The position numbers were made by a program, and so were the translations under genes. The notes under the pieces are model-generated. The model did not search any database and was not told the origin of the DNA. It was given only the letters and a program-made list of their open reading frames with translations. A stretch of 64,000 bases of DNA, from positions 1,178,001 through 1,242,000 of the forward strand of contig NZ_CP071793.1 in NCBI RefSeq assembly GCF_017498545.1, read 5' to 3'. This DNA is from Sulfidibacter corallicola (lineage in GTDB: Bacteria > Acidobacteriota > Holophagae > Acanthopleuribacterales > Acanthopleuribacteraceae). The first letter of the stretch is position 1, and each line of letters opens with the position of its first letter. Below are positions 35,223-43,994 of this stretch, one piece after another.

Positions 35223-37154
35223 CTATTTCCTGAAAAAGCGTTCTTGCAGCGCCGTTGCGGAAAGCAACGTCATCAGCAGCGGATCCCGACCGGATCCGGG
35301 TTCGAAACGACGATGGGGCAACCGATCCAAGAACCGCCGAACCTTGGCATGGTCGAAAAAGGGCAGGTCCCGGCAGGCTTGGCTTCGCAATCGATCCTGA
35401 ACGATCTCGTGGGCGCGATCCGAGGGATCTCGCCACAGCGGCGGTGCCATGAAGGGATGCTTGCGGCGGGCGTAAACCTCCGCGGTCAAATGAGGGTGCA
35501 TGGATTCGCGCAGGATGTGTTTCTCGATGAGATCGGTCGTTCCGCCAACCCGATTTGGGTGGATCTTCCAATCCAGGGGAAGTCGCCGCAACACATCGAA
35601 CAGCACGTGATCGAGAAAGGGCAGCCGCCCCTCGACGGAGTGGGCCATTTCGGCGCCATCGCCGAGCGTCTTCAAGATGTACTGGGCCAGCGCGGTTTTG
35701 CTCCAGAGGTAACTGGACTGATCGACCGGGTGGCGATCCGCGAGTTGGCCCTGTAGGTCGAAGGATTGAAGCAGGTTCGCTTCGAAGGTCGTGACGGGAT
35801 GGCGATCCTGCAGATCGTCTCGGAGGAATTCGCGCAGGCGGTAGCCCATGGCGGCCTTGGCCTCGAGAAAGGCGGGCACGAACCCCAGCGTTCGTCGGGT
35901 CATGGCCAGCGGCCAGCCGGCGGATTGGGTGAGCATGATGCCCCGGGAGGCTGGATTCGCATCCAACAGGCGGTGCTCCATGTCGGTACCCATGGCGTGG
36001 TGACGCAACCAGTCGAGCCGGAAATGGGGATAGCCGGCCAACACCTCGTCGGACCCTTCGCCGGTGAGCGCCACTTTGAAGCCGGCTTCGCGAATGGCGC
36101 GAGACAACAGGAACTTGGCGCTCAAGTGGCCGTTGATGGCCAATCCCTCGCTGTAATACACCGCGTCGGGCAAGCGCTCGAGCAGGTCCCGTTGGGTAAC
36201 CGGGATTACCGTCAGCGGGGCTTCGAGAGCGGCGGCGGTTTGGCGCGCCAGGGAGGTTTCGTCGTAATCGGCGTCACTGAAGCCAATCGTGAAACAGGTG
36301 GGCGGTGTGCCGCGGACCCGCTTCACGAGGGCGGCGACCGTGCTCGAATCCAGGCCGCCACTCAAATGGCAACAGACCGGCACGTCGGCTCGCAGGCGAT
36401 GGGTCACCGCTTCTTTCAGCGCGTCACGGAAATCCTGAATCGGCGTCTCGGAATGATCGTTCGAGGGGTTTCCGGTCTGGCGATAGTCCAGGTCCCAATA
36501 AGGGCGCTCTTCGACGACGTCCTGGTGGATGCGGAGCAGGTGGCCCGGACGTACTTGGCGAACGCCGCGAAACAGGCTTTGCTCCGGCAGAAGATACTGG
36601 AAATGAGCTGCTTGTAGGAACGATGCCTCGTCCCATCCGGGGGCCGGGCCCATGGCGAACAGAGCTTTGGCCTCCGACGCCAACAGGATGCGGTTTTGGA
36701 AGCGGGTGTACACGAGGGGCTTGATGCCGAAGCGATCGCGCCCAGCGAACAGGCGCCGATACCGGTCATCCCAAAGTAGGAAGGCGAATTCACCGCGCAG
36801 GTCCTCCAGGCAGGCCGCGCCCTTTTCCTCATAGAGATGTACCAGGATTTCGCTGTCGGAACGGGTTTGGAAGCGGTGGCCGCGCCGCTCCAGGTCCGAG
36901 CGGATGCGTTCGAAGTCGTAGAATTCGCCATTGACCACGGCGCTGATGGAACCGTCTTCGTTGTGAAGGGGTTGACGACCGTTCTCCCCGCCGATGATGC
37001 GCAAGCGCGTGTGGCCCAGAGCGATGCGGCCAGACGGGTCGATCCAGCTACCGCGCCCGTCCGGGCCGCGGTGGTGCAAAGCGGCCAAACCGGACGACAC
37101 ATCGGCCGCCGAGGCGCCTCCGTCCAGGGAGTAGATGCCCAGAATGCCGCACAT
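35223..37154 (-). CDS. asnB: Glutamine-dependent asparagine synthetase-type amidotransferase
   Basis: A 643-residue class II glutamine amidotransferase fused to an asparagine-synthetase domain. Cys2 follows the initiator Met (MCGILGIYSLDGG), giving the N-terminal nucleophile once Met is removed. The glutaminase domain also has HHRGPDGRG, RLRIIGG and NGEFYDF; the synthetase domain has the PP-loop SGGLDSS and GEGSDEVLAGYPHF. ATG at 37154 is preceded by CCTCCTT on the plus strand (AAGGAGG) at five bases. Within this operon it may amidate a pathway intermediate rather than make asparagine, as in several natural-product clusters. That is inferred from context. Confidence 0.93.
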   Translation of the reverse strand: MCGILGIYSLDGGASAADVSSGLAALHHRGPDGRGSWIDPSGRIALGHTRLRIIGGENGRQPLHNEDGSISAVVNGEFYDFERIRSDLERRGHRFQTRSDSEILVHLYEEKGAACLEDLRGEFAFLLWDDRYRRLFAGRDRFGIKPLVYTRFQNRILLASEAKALFAMGPAPGWDEASFLQAAHFQYLLPEQSLFRGVRQVRPGHLLRIHQDVVEERPYWDLDYRQTGNPSNDHSETPIQDFRDALKEAVTHRLRADVPVCCHLSGGLDSSTVAALVKRVRGTPPTCFTIGFSDADYDETSLARQTAAALEAPLTVIPVTQRDLLERLPDAVYYSEGLAINGHLSAKFLLSRAIREAGFKVALTGEGSDEVLAGYPHFRLDWLRHHAMGTDMEHRLLDANPASRGIMLTQSAGWPLAMTRRTLGFVPAFLEAKAAMGYRLREFLRDDLQDRHPVTTFEANLLQSFDLQGQLADRHPVDQSSYLWSKTALAQYILKTLGDGAEMAHSVEGRLPFLDHVLFDVLRRLPLDWKIHPNRVGGTTDLIEKHILRESMHPHLTAEVYARRKHPFMAPPLWRDPSDRAHEIVQDRLRSQACRDLPFFDHAKVRRFLDRLPHRRFEPGSGRDPLLMTLLSATALQERFFRK

Positions 37155-37213
37155 GGCTGCCTCCTTCACGCGGATCGGTGGGATGGGGTTTTGCGGCCAA
37201 AGCCGACCTGAAA

Positions 37214-38191
37214 TCAAAGGGGATGAAGCGGGAATTCGGGGTCGGGGACCAGAAACGTTTTTCGCGATTCCGCTCGCTCGAACGCATCCCGGAACGCTTC
37301 GATGGGCAGGGCCTCCCCAAGCAGGTCGTTCAGATCCAGGCGGTTGTCGCACAGCAGCTCCAGAGCCGACGTGAAACAACCGTAAAACACGGGTTCCAGT
37401 ACGATTCTGCGGCGCACGGCCAAGGCCAGGGGGAGATCGAGATTCCGGTCGGCGCGGCTTTTCAGCACGATGGTTCCTTCCGGCCGCACCGCGTGAAGCA
37501 GGCGTGCCAAAAGATCTGGCTGGGGGCAGGTTTCCACCGCGAAATCGAAAGCATCGGCGGGAAGTTCGGTATCGCCGGTTCCCAGAATGTGGATGCGCTC
37601 GAAGCCGTGTGCGGCCAAAATGCGCTGGGTGAGCCCGGCAATGCGGTTGTCGCCGTAGATCAGCCCCGTTTGTCGGGGATGAATGTGCGCTTGAAGCACC
37701 GCGGCGGATGCGGCGACCGGTTCCAGGTAGGCCGCGTGGCGCCACGGCAGGGTATCGGGAATGGGAAGCAGGGTGGATGAGGGGACGGACACGAAGGTGG
37801 CGAAGGCGCCATCTCGCTGCAAACCCAAATAGTTGGGCTGTGCACAAAGCCGGGATGGTCGTGCCCGGCAGGCCGGGCAGGCGCCGCAGGGAAGGACCGG
37901 GTTGACCGCCACTCGAGTTCCCAGGGGCAGGGTCTCGTGCTTTGACACCACGATGCCCGCAAACTCGTGACCCAGAACGCGGCCCTGTGGGACACCGAGA
38001 AGTCCGCTGGCCGCGGCGATATCGGTGCGACACACGCCCGCGAGCGCGACGCGCAGCAGCACTTCGCCCGCGGCTGGTGTGGGCAAGGGACGCGAGGCGA
38101 GTGTGGCGTGGGCACCGTTGGCGACCACGGCGGACATCAGGGAGGGAAGTTCGACGGTTGGAGCGGGCGAGGGCGAAATTCGGAAGGACAT
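37214..38191 (-). CDS. Zinc-type medium-chain alcohol dehydrogenase
   Basis: A 325-residue MDR-superfamily dehydrogenase. Catalytic zinc ligands C54 (AGVCRTDIA) and H75-E76 (LGHEFAGIV) are present, as is the structural-zinc cluster C102, C105, C108, C116 (CGACPACRARPSRLC). The Rossmann part is atypical: GLIYGDNRIAGLTQ replaces the usual GxGxxG, so cofactor binding may differ. First gene of the operon, it starts at 38191 with GGAGG six bases upstream and faces nrtR across two palindromes. It could reduce or oxidise the aldehyde released by the NRPS reductase domain. Confidence 0.88.
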   Translation of the reverse strand: MSFRISPSPAPTVELPSLMSAVVANGAHATLASRPLPTPAAGEVLLRVALAGVCRTDIAAASGLLGVPQGRVLGHEFAGIVVSKHETLPLGTRVAVNPVLPCGACPACRARPSRLCAQPNYLGLQRDGAFATFVSVPSSTLLPIPDTLPWRHAAYLEPVAASAAVLQAHIHPRQTGLIYGDNRIAGLTQRILAAHGFERIHILGTGDTELPADAFDFAVETCPQPDLLARLLHAVRPEGTIVLKSRADRNLDLPLALAVRRRIVLEPVFYGCFTSALELLCDNRLDLNDLLGEALPIEAFRDAFERAESRKTFLVPDPEFPLHPL

Positions 38192-38257
38192 GGTTCACCT
38201 CCGCGGGAAGGGTAGGGGCGATATAGGCCGTGTCGGTCGCAGCGGCGATGTGATAAG

Positions 38258-38278
38258 ATAGTGGCGCTGTGCCACTAT
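38258..38278. promoter_or_regulatory. Palindromic operator 1, probable NrtR site
   Basis: Perfect inverted repeat ATAGTGGC-N5-GCCACTAT, centred at 38268, in the divergent promoter of nrtR and the adh-nadR operon. The same half-site recurs in operator 2, 34 bases away centre to centre, close to three helical turns. Confidence 0.8.
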
Positions 38279-38290
38279 TGGGCGTGTTTG

Positions 38291-38313
38291 AATAGTGGCA
38301 TAGCGCCACTATT
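38291..38313. promoter_or_regulatory. Palindromic operator 2, probable NrtR site
   Basis: Perfect inverted repeat AATAGTGGC-N5-GCCACTATT, centred at 38302 and ending 17 bases before the nrtR ATG, where it would overlap the nrtR promoter or leader. This suggests autoregulation together with control of the divergent operon. Confidence 0.8.
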
Positions 38314-38330
38314 GTGTCAACAGGTTTTTC

Positions 38331-39044
38331 ATGGACGAGTCCCGCTTCCTCGAACAATACGACATCCACCGCTTCGATGTGCCCCTGACCACCATTGACG
38401 TGGTTTGCTTCAGCTTGGTCGGAGAAACCTTGCACCTCCTGCTCGCACGGCGCGCCCACATGCCCTTTCACGGCGCTTGGGCCCTGCCGGGCGGTTTCAT
38501 CGACCTCGCCGTCGATGGGAACCTCGACGATACCGTCGTCCGAAAAGTGGCCGCGAAGACCGGCATTCGCATGTCCTATCTGGAACAGGTCGAGACCATC
38601 GGCAACGCGGACCGCGATCCGCGCGGATGGTCCGTGACCTGTCTCTACCTGTCGTTGCTCGACCCCCAATCGAGGGAAGATCAGCAGGTAGACCAAAAAC
38701 ATGAGACTCGCTGGGTCGCACTGGATGACCTCGACGCCTTGGCCCTGGCGTTCGATCATGACCTGTTGGTCGAGAAGGCGGTTGCGAGGCTGCGGTCCAA
38801 AGCCCGCTATTCGTCTTTGCCGCTACATCTGCTGGCCGAGACCTTCACCCTCCAACAGGCCCAGCGCGTGTTCGAACTGGTCTTGGGTACACGCTTGGAG
38901 AAAAAGAGCTTCCGCCGCCGGCTGGGCGAGGCCGCGATACTCGAGGAGACCGGCGAGACCCTCGCCACGCGAACGCGGGGTGCCGCGCTCTATCGGTTGC
39001 GGCCCGACCACCGCGAACACCTGTTCCCGCGAACCATCGGCTGA
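38331..39044 (+). CDS. nrtR: NrtR-type Nudix-related transcriptional regulator
   Basis: A 237-residue protein of usual NrtR length: an N-terminal Nudix fold (VPLTTIDVVCFSLVGETLHLLLARR, WALPGGFIDLAVDGNLDD) and a C-terminal winged helix (residues about 155-230, LPLHLLAETFTLQQAQRVFELVLG). The Nudix catalytic box REUXEEXG is degraded to VRKVAAKTG, so it should bind rather than hydrolyse its ligand. In known NrtR proteins, ADP-ribose or a related NAD metabolite releases DNA. Two perfect palindromes lie immediately upstream, and the divergent operon ends with nadR, matching the known link between NrtR and NAD metabolism. Orthology is inferred from architecture. Confidence 0.88.
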   Translation: MDESRFLEQYDIHRFDVPLTTIDVVCFSLVGETLHLLLARRAHMPFHGAWALPGGFIDLAVDGNLDDTVVRKVAAKTGIRMSYLEQVETIGNADRDPRGWSVTCLYLSLLDPQSREDQQVDQKHETRWVALDDLDALALAFDHDLLVEKAVARLRSKARYSSLPLHLLAETFTLQQAQRVFELVLGTRLEKKSFRRRLGEAAILEETGETLATRTRGAALYRLRPDHREHLFPRTIG

Positions 39045-39072
39045 GGTGTCCCATTTCAGGGGCGGCTCGTCT

Positions 39073-40167
39073 TCAGGCGATCAATCGCTCCACCGACCAG
39101 AACAGACCGAACCCGCCGATGATCAGCGAAATCGGCACGGCCAGACGGGGCCGGAAGAAGGTTTTCTCGCGAAACCAACCCACCGCCAGGAAGGCCAGGG
39201 CGATGACCGACAATTGACCCAGTTCGACGCCCAGGTTGAACGCGAACAGGGCGGGCATGAATTGGCCGCGCGGCAGGCCCAGCTCACCGAGTACGCCCGC
39301 GAAGCCGAGACCGTGCAACAGGCCGAAACCGAACACGATGCCCACGTGCGTCGCTTTCACCTTTCTATGGAAGATGTTCTCCACCGCGATGTAGACGATG
39401 GAAACGGCGATCAGGATCTCGACCGGCTGCGGTGGCAGACGAATCAAATCGGCCGCGGCCAGCCCCAACGTCAGGGTGTGGGCCAGGGTGAAGGCGGTCA
39501 CCATGGCGACCAGCGGCTTCCAGCGACCGCAGAGCAGAAACAGGCCGAGCACGAACAGGATGTGGTCCAGACCGAAGGGCAGGATGTGCACGAACCCCAG
39601 GTAGAGGTAGCGGGTGAGCACTTCGAGCAGGGCGGGCGTGCGGGTGAGGTCGAGGGAAATGGGGGCGCTGCGCTCTCCCTGGGCCAACAGGACCGGGCCC
39701 ATCGAGGTGGAGGCCTGGGGAAAGACGAGCTTCACGGGAGGAAAGGCGCGTGAGGCAAAGAAACCGAAATTGGCGCTGTTTTCGGGCACGGTACCCGTAA
39801 AGCGGACCCAGGTACCCAAATAACTGATGTCTTCGTCGTCCCTTTGGTGGTTCGCCGCCTGGATGTCCACGGAAAATGGTGCCGGTCGATCGTCGAAACG
39901 GATGCGAATGCGGCGCTGGAAAAAGTCGTCCATGTTGGCGAGCAGTCGACCCCGCTCCGCCTCGTGCATGGATTCCAGCCGGGCCGCGAGCTCCGCATCG
40001 TCGCTGGACTGCGGCACACCGAGCGCCAGCGCGTCGAGATCGCACTGCATGTCGATGACGAAGGAACCATCCTCGAAGGTGACGCGCGCTTCGGAGGTGG
40101 TGAATTCGTGGGCTTGGACGAGCAGCGGCGCCAGGAGAAATATCGGCAGAAGGGGGACGAGTTTCAT
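39073..40167 (-). CDS. HupE/UreJ-type membrane protein with secreted N-terminal domain
   Basis: A 364-residue protein with signal peptide (MKLVPLLPIFLLAPLLVQAHEF), a periplasmic beta-rich domain (about 20-185), and six to seven membrane helices forming the HupE/UreJ_2 domain: FVHILPFGLDHILFVLGLFLL, VTAFTLAHTLTLGLA, and LLHGLGFAGVLGELGLP. Relatives are proposed to move metals such as nickel or cobalt, but this subfamily is poorly characterised. It is convergent with nrtR (28-base gap) and separated from the upstream propeller gene by a strong hairpin, so it is probably transcribed alone. Confidence 0.85.
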   Translation of the reverse strand: MKLVPLLPIFLLAPLLVQAHEFTTSEARVTFEDGSFVIDMQCDLDALALGVPQSSDDAELAARLESMHEAERGRLLANMDDFFQRRIRIRFDDRPAPFSVDIQAANHQRDDEDISYLGTWVRFTGTVPENSANFGFFASRAFPPVKLVFPQASTSMGPVLLAQGERSAPISLDLTRTPALLEVLTRYLYLGFVHILPFGLDHILFVLGLFLLCGRWKPLVAMVTAFTLAHTLTLGLAAADLIRLPPQPVEILIAVSIVYIAVENIFHRKVKATHVGIVFGFGLLHGLGFAGVLGELGLPRGQFMPALFAFNLGVELGQLSVIALAFLAVGWFREKTFFRPRLAVPISLIIGGFGLFWSVERLIA

Positions 40168-40232
40168 GGTGTCGGTACCTCGGGCATGGGGAAAAGTACG
40201 GCGGAAAGGGAAGAGAAGCGCTGGAAAGACGA

Positions 40233-40276
40233 CCGGGCCCGCGGGTCGACGGAACGCCGCCGACCCGCGGGCCCGG
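40233..40276 (-). terminator. Strong hairpin downstream of the first PQQ-like propeller gene
   Basis: A perfect 16-base stem (arms 40233-40248 and 40261-40276, core CCCGCGGGTCG/CGACCCGCGGG) with a 12-base loop starts 11 bases past the stop of the minus-strand propeller gene. It has no T-run, so it may act with Rho or as a 3'-end stabiliser. Confidence 0.65.
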
Positions 40277-40287
40277 CCCGCAATCCG

Positions 40288-41709
40288 TCATTTGCCCGCT
40301 TTGAACGCGAACAGCTTGGAACGGCTGGCGATGTACAATACGCCGTTCGCTGGGGAAGGCGTGGTGTAGACCGCACTGCCCAGGTTGAACTCGCCCAATA
40401 CCTTCGGGGTGCGTCCCGCCTGGAGAATGCAGATGTCGCCGTCCTCGTCACCGATGTAGATCTTGCCGTCGACCACCATGGTCGAGCCCCACACGGCGGC
40501 GAACAGATCGTGTTTCCACACCTGCTTGCCGGTCTTGAAATCGACGGCGTGCAGAATGCCGTCCAGTTCGGAGATGTAGATCAAGCCGTCGTGGATGGAT
40601 GCCGTCGACATGGTGCGGCCGAACTCTTTGCCGCCGTAGTGCCACTTGGCGCCGGTCTTGGTGATGTCGCCGGTCTTGGTGGCGTCGATCGCGTAGAAAT
40701 GGCCGATCCCCGATCCGTGTTCGGGATCCTGGCCGACACCGATGATGACCTGATCCTCGTGGACGACCGGGGTCGAAATCAGGTTGTTGCGGGTACCGGT
40801 ACCGCCCAGCTCCCAAACGGAGTCCTTGGGGTTGCAGTCGAATTTCCAGATCAGCTTTCCGGACTTGGGCTCCAGTGAATACACCCAACCGTCGCCGCCG
40901 GGGAAAATGACCTGGGGTTTGCCCTTGATGACCGCGTAGGCCGGCGAGGACCACTGGCCGTGGAGAACTTTCTCCAGCTCGCCGTATTCCCACACCAACT
41001 TGCCGGTCTCGGCATCCACCGCGATGAAGCTGGGCGAGATGGGGGAGGGCAGGTTGAGGTGTCCTTCGTCGACGCCGTTGCCCGTGACGAGGAAGACCAG
41101 ACCGTCCTTGACCAGGGGAGACGAGGTGGCCAGGTTGTGGGGAAACACACCCAGCTCTTCCATCATGTCGTAGGACCAGATGATGTCGCCGTGCTTGTCG
41201 CCCTTGTAGGTTTCGTTCTTGTAGGGGCCGTCGTTGCCGTTGGCCAGCCCTTCCACGTCGGCGCAGATCAGCTCGCAGCGGTTGTTGACGTAGTAGAGAC
41301 GCTTGCCCACCACGTGCGGAGTGGAACAGACGCCCTGCAACGGCCAATCGTTGACGCGCCCGGCCTTCAGCTTGTCATGGACCATCTGCCACAAAAAGGC
41401 ACCGTCCGATTCGCGGAAGGCCATGATCACCCCTTTGTCGCCCTTGATCTTGGGGTCGAGCTCGGCCTGGTTGTTGGTTCCGACAAAGATTTTTCCGTCG
41501 GAAATGACCGGGTTGCCGTAACTCTGCGAACCGAGCTGGGCCACCCATTTGAGCTCGGGATTGTCTTTGGCGGCCAATTTGGTGGGCATACCTTTTTCGG
41601 TATGGTTCACCATGTTGCGATGCAACTCGCCGCCCCATACCGGCCAATCGGCGGCGGGCGCCGCGGTGCCGATCACCGCGACCAAAAGGCAAAGGAAAAC
41701 CTTGTGCAT
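40288..41709 (-). CDS. Secreted PQQ-like beta-propeller protein (1)
   Basis: A 473-residue exported protein. The ATG at 41709 (GAGG six bases upstream) gives a signal peptide (MHKVFLCLLVAVIGTAAPAADW); a longer frame to 41784 is rejected. The body is a chain of PQQ-like blades with the repeating pattern AxDaxTGkxvWeyxl (FIAVDAETGKLVWEYG, YSLEPKSGKLIWKFD, HAVDFKTGKQVWKHD). Such proteins may bind PQQ as dehydrogenases or serve as assembly scaffolds like BamB; the conserved metal-site pattern of PQQ alcohol dehydrogenases is not obvious, so scaffold or sensor is as likely. It lies 71 bases downstream of a second propeller gene. Confidence 0.85.
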   Translation of the reverse strand: MHKVFLCLLVAVIGTAAPAADWPVWGGELHRNMVNHTEKGMPTKLAAKDNPELKWVAQLGSQSYGNPVISDGKIFVGTNNQAELDPKIKGDKGVIMAFRESDGAFLWQMVHDKLKAGRVNDWPLQGVCSTPHVVGKRLYYVNNRCELICADVEGLANGNDGPYKNETYKGDKHGDIIWSYDMMEELGVFPHNLATSSPLVKDGLVFLVTGNGVDEGHLNLPSPISPSFIAVDAETGKLVWEYGELEKVLHGQWSSPAYAVIKGKPQVIFPGGDGWVYSLEPKSGKLIWKFDCNPKDSVWELGGTGTRNNLISTPVVHEDQVIIGVGQDPEHGSGIGHFYAIDATKTGDITKTGAKWHYGGKEFGRTMSTASIHDGLIYISELDGILHAVDFKTGKQVWKHDLFAAVWGSTMVVDGKIYIGDEDGDICILQAGRTPKVLGEFNLGSAVYTTPSPANGVLYIASRSKLFAFKAGK

Positions 41710-41780
41710 GAATGTCCTCACTTCATCGGTTGTTCCGAACCGGGAATCGTTGACGGGGGTCGGAGTAAGGTGGCGCGCCC

Positions 41781-43994
41781 TCATGGGTGTTGTTCCACCT
41801 TGACGTTGTCATAGAAAATTTCGGTACCGGGAGAGGTGTCGGTGATGGCCACCGAGTAGCCGTACAGACCCGGGCTGCCACCGGTGTTCGGGGCGGGGTC
41901 CGTCATCTCGATGGTCCATGCCTCGGGCTCTTCCGTGCCGCGCTCCCATACCTTGCCGCGGACGATGCCCTTGCCGTCGACAATATCGTACGACAGTTTC
42001 GCCGAATACCACTTCTCGGCTTCCCAAGCGAAGGGAACGTCGACCTGCAGTCGGGGCATGGGGTCCCAGGTCACCAACCGCACCACGCGCTTGCGCACCG
42101 TGCCCATCATGATCATGAAGTAACGGGAGTTGATGAGACCCATGTCCGGCACGAACCGCTTGCGCTTGGCCTTGCCGTAGATGTCGGCCTGAACGGTGTA
42201 ACCCGCGGGCAACGGCGGCATGACGTAGTTGCGCATCCGCGCGAAGGGCGGATAGGGGTTGTTGGCCAATTTTTTCAGGACCTTGCCGCCGTCGAACGCG
42301 ACGACCTGGCTCTTCGATTTGGAGGTGATCCAGCCCGCCGGCGGAACGCCTTCCTTCAAGTCCTCGAAGTCTTCCGTATAGGGAAGTTTGGGGAACACGC
42401 GCAGCCGCGCCGAAGTCTCCAGATCGCCGTATTTGGCGGTGACCACCCCACCCGAGGTGTTGGTGGTGGCGGACGCGGTGAACGTGGTACCGCTCAACTT
42501 GCCCGGCAGGCCCTTGAGGGCCAGCTCGGCCTTGACTTCACCCAGGGTGCGTCCCTTGGCGTCGAAGGCCTTGACCTCGTAGGATACCGAATCGCCCGCG
42601 CTCACCCAGGTCTCGGCGGGTACGAGCTGAATGCTCGCCGCCTTGCCGGAACCCTTCGGCGCCTTTTGCGATTTGGCGCGGCGTGCCTTGGCGGCCTTGG
42701 CCCCCTTTTTCTCGGTGCTGATGCAGTAAATGTCTTGAATGGTCGGCAGCAAAACCCGGTTCTGGGCCACCGCCGGCGATCCGAAGATTTCGATGGGTGA
42801 GCCGTCTTCCTGGCGGAAAACCTCCTCATCCAGGCGTTTGGCCCCTTTTCTGGAGACTTCCAGGATGTGGTAGGCCCCGTTCATTTCGCCGATGTAGACC
42901 TTGCCGTCCACGTAGACTCCCGAGCCGCGGGCCGCCGTGCCGTAGTTGAAGGACCAGAGCTCCTTACCGGTGGCCGGGTCGATCCCGTAGAGGTTGCCGG
43001 AGTTGTCCGAAACCATCAGGAGCTTGTCGGCCAGGGTCGGTGAACTGTATCCGACGGCCAACCCGTCGATCCGCCACAGTTCCTTGCCGGTGGCGGCGTC
43101 GAGGGCCAGCAAGCGGCCCATGTCCGCACTTTCCAGGTTTTCCTCGCTGTGCCCGATGAAGACGCGCCCGTCCGCGTAGGCCGGTGATACGTTGATGCCG
43201 CGTTTGCTGAAGGGATGACTCCAGACCAGCTCTCCGGTGTCGGCGCGAAGGGCCTGAATGGTGCCGTCGGCCATGCCGCTGAAGAAGAGCCGCTGGTCGT
43301 CCACCGTCGCCAGCAGCGGGATCGAGTAGGTGGTGTCCAGGGGTCGGCCGCTGGTCGTCGACCACCACAGGGTCTCACCGGTTTTCTTGTCGAGCGCCAG
43401 AAAACGGTGGTTGGGTCTGGCGTGGGGACCCCAGCTACTGTTCATGACGCCGATCAACACCTTGTCGCCGTCGATGAAGGGCGAATGCACGCGACCGCCG
43501 TAACCGGAAATGCGGCCGAACTGTTCCGTCAGGGAGTGTTCCCAAACCAGTTTCCCGTCCCGATCCAGGCACATGAACAGGCCCTGAACGCCGTGAGCGT
43601 AGATGTATCCGGTCTCGGGATCGGCGGCCAGGGCCGCGTTGCCGACCCGGTGGGCCACGATATCGGTCAGGAACACGTTGAAACGATGCTCCCAAACCAC
43701 CTTGCCGGTGTTGAAATCCAAGGCCATGACGCGTTCTTGGGCGGTTTCGCCCGTACCGGCCAGGTTGATGAGGTAGACGTGACCGTCCATGACGAGTGGG
43801 GCCGTGCGCGTCCCGTAGGGCGCGTGCCACAAAAGGTTTTCACCGGATTGCGACCAGGTGGAGGGAAGTCCGCGTGCCTCCGCGGTACCTTGCTGGCTGG
43901 CGCCGCGCCAATGGGTCCACTGATCGGTGCCCGCGAACGCGGCGAGGTGCAGGAATAAGCACATACTCAACAACGCGCCTGTTAGGTGCCTCAT
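41781..43994 (-). CDS. Secreted PQQ-like beta-propeller protein (2) with C-terminal beta-sandwich domains
   Basis: A 737-residue exported protein. The ATG at 43994 follows AGGAG at nine bases and gives a signal peptide (HLTGALLSMCLFLHLAAFAG). Residues about 25-400 are PQQ-like blades (VMALDFNTGKVVWEHRF, LLALDAATGKELWRIDG, YGIDPATGKELWSFNYG). A Lys/Ala-rich linker (KKGAKAAKARRAKSQKAPKG) leads to an Ig-like unit and a C-terminal carbohydrate-binding-like sandwich (YTEDFEDLKEGVPPAGW). The layout resembles propeller proteins common in Planctomycetes and Acidobacteria with unknown substrates. It probably forms a transcription unit with the next propeller gene. Confidence 0.85.
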   Translation of the reverse strand: MRHLTGALLSMCLFLHLAAFAGTDQWTHWRGASQQGTAEARGLPSTWSQSGENLLWHAPYGTRTAPLVMDGHVYLINLAGTGETAQERVMALDFNTGKVVWEHRFNVFLTDIVAHRVGNAALAADPETGYIYAHGVQGLFMCLDRDGKLVWEHSLTEQFGRISGYGGRVHSPFIDGDKVLIGVMNSSWGPHARPNHRFLALDKKTGETLWWSTTSGRPLDTTYSIPLLATVDDQRLFFSGMADGTIQALRADTGELVWSHPFSKRGINVSPAYADGRVFIGHSEENLESADMGRLLALDAATGKELWRIDGLAVGYSSPTLADKLLMVSDNSGNLYGIDPATGKELWSFNYGTAARGSGVYVDGKVYIGEMNGAYHILEVSRKGAKRLDEEVFRQEDGSPIEIFGSPAVAQNRVLLPTIQDIYCISTEKKGAKAAKARRAKSQKAPKGSGKAASIQLVPAETWVSAGDSVSYEVKAFDAKGRTLGEVKAELALKGLPGKLSGTTFTASATTNTSGGVVTAKYGDLETSARLRVFPKLPYTEDFEDLKEGVPPAGWITSKSKSQVVAFDGGKVLKKLANNPYPPFARMRNYVMPPLPAGYTVQADIYGKAKRKRFVPDMGLINSRYFMIMMGTVRKRVVRLVTWDPMPRLQVDVPFAWEAEKWYSAKLSYDIVDGKGIVRGKVWERGTEEPEAWTIEMTDPAPNTGGSPGLYGYSVAITDTSPGTEIFYDNVKVEQHP

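Noticed and set aside
37155..38759. Extension of the asparagine-synthetase frame upstream of its MCG start
   Set aside because: Class II amidotransferases need Cys directly after Met; AAGGAGG at five bases fixes the start, and the extension overlaps the alcohol dehydrogenase.
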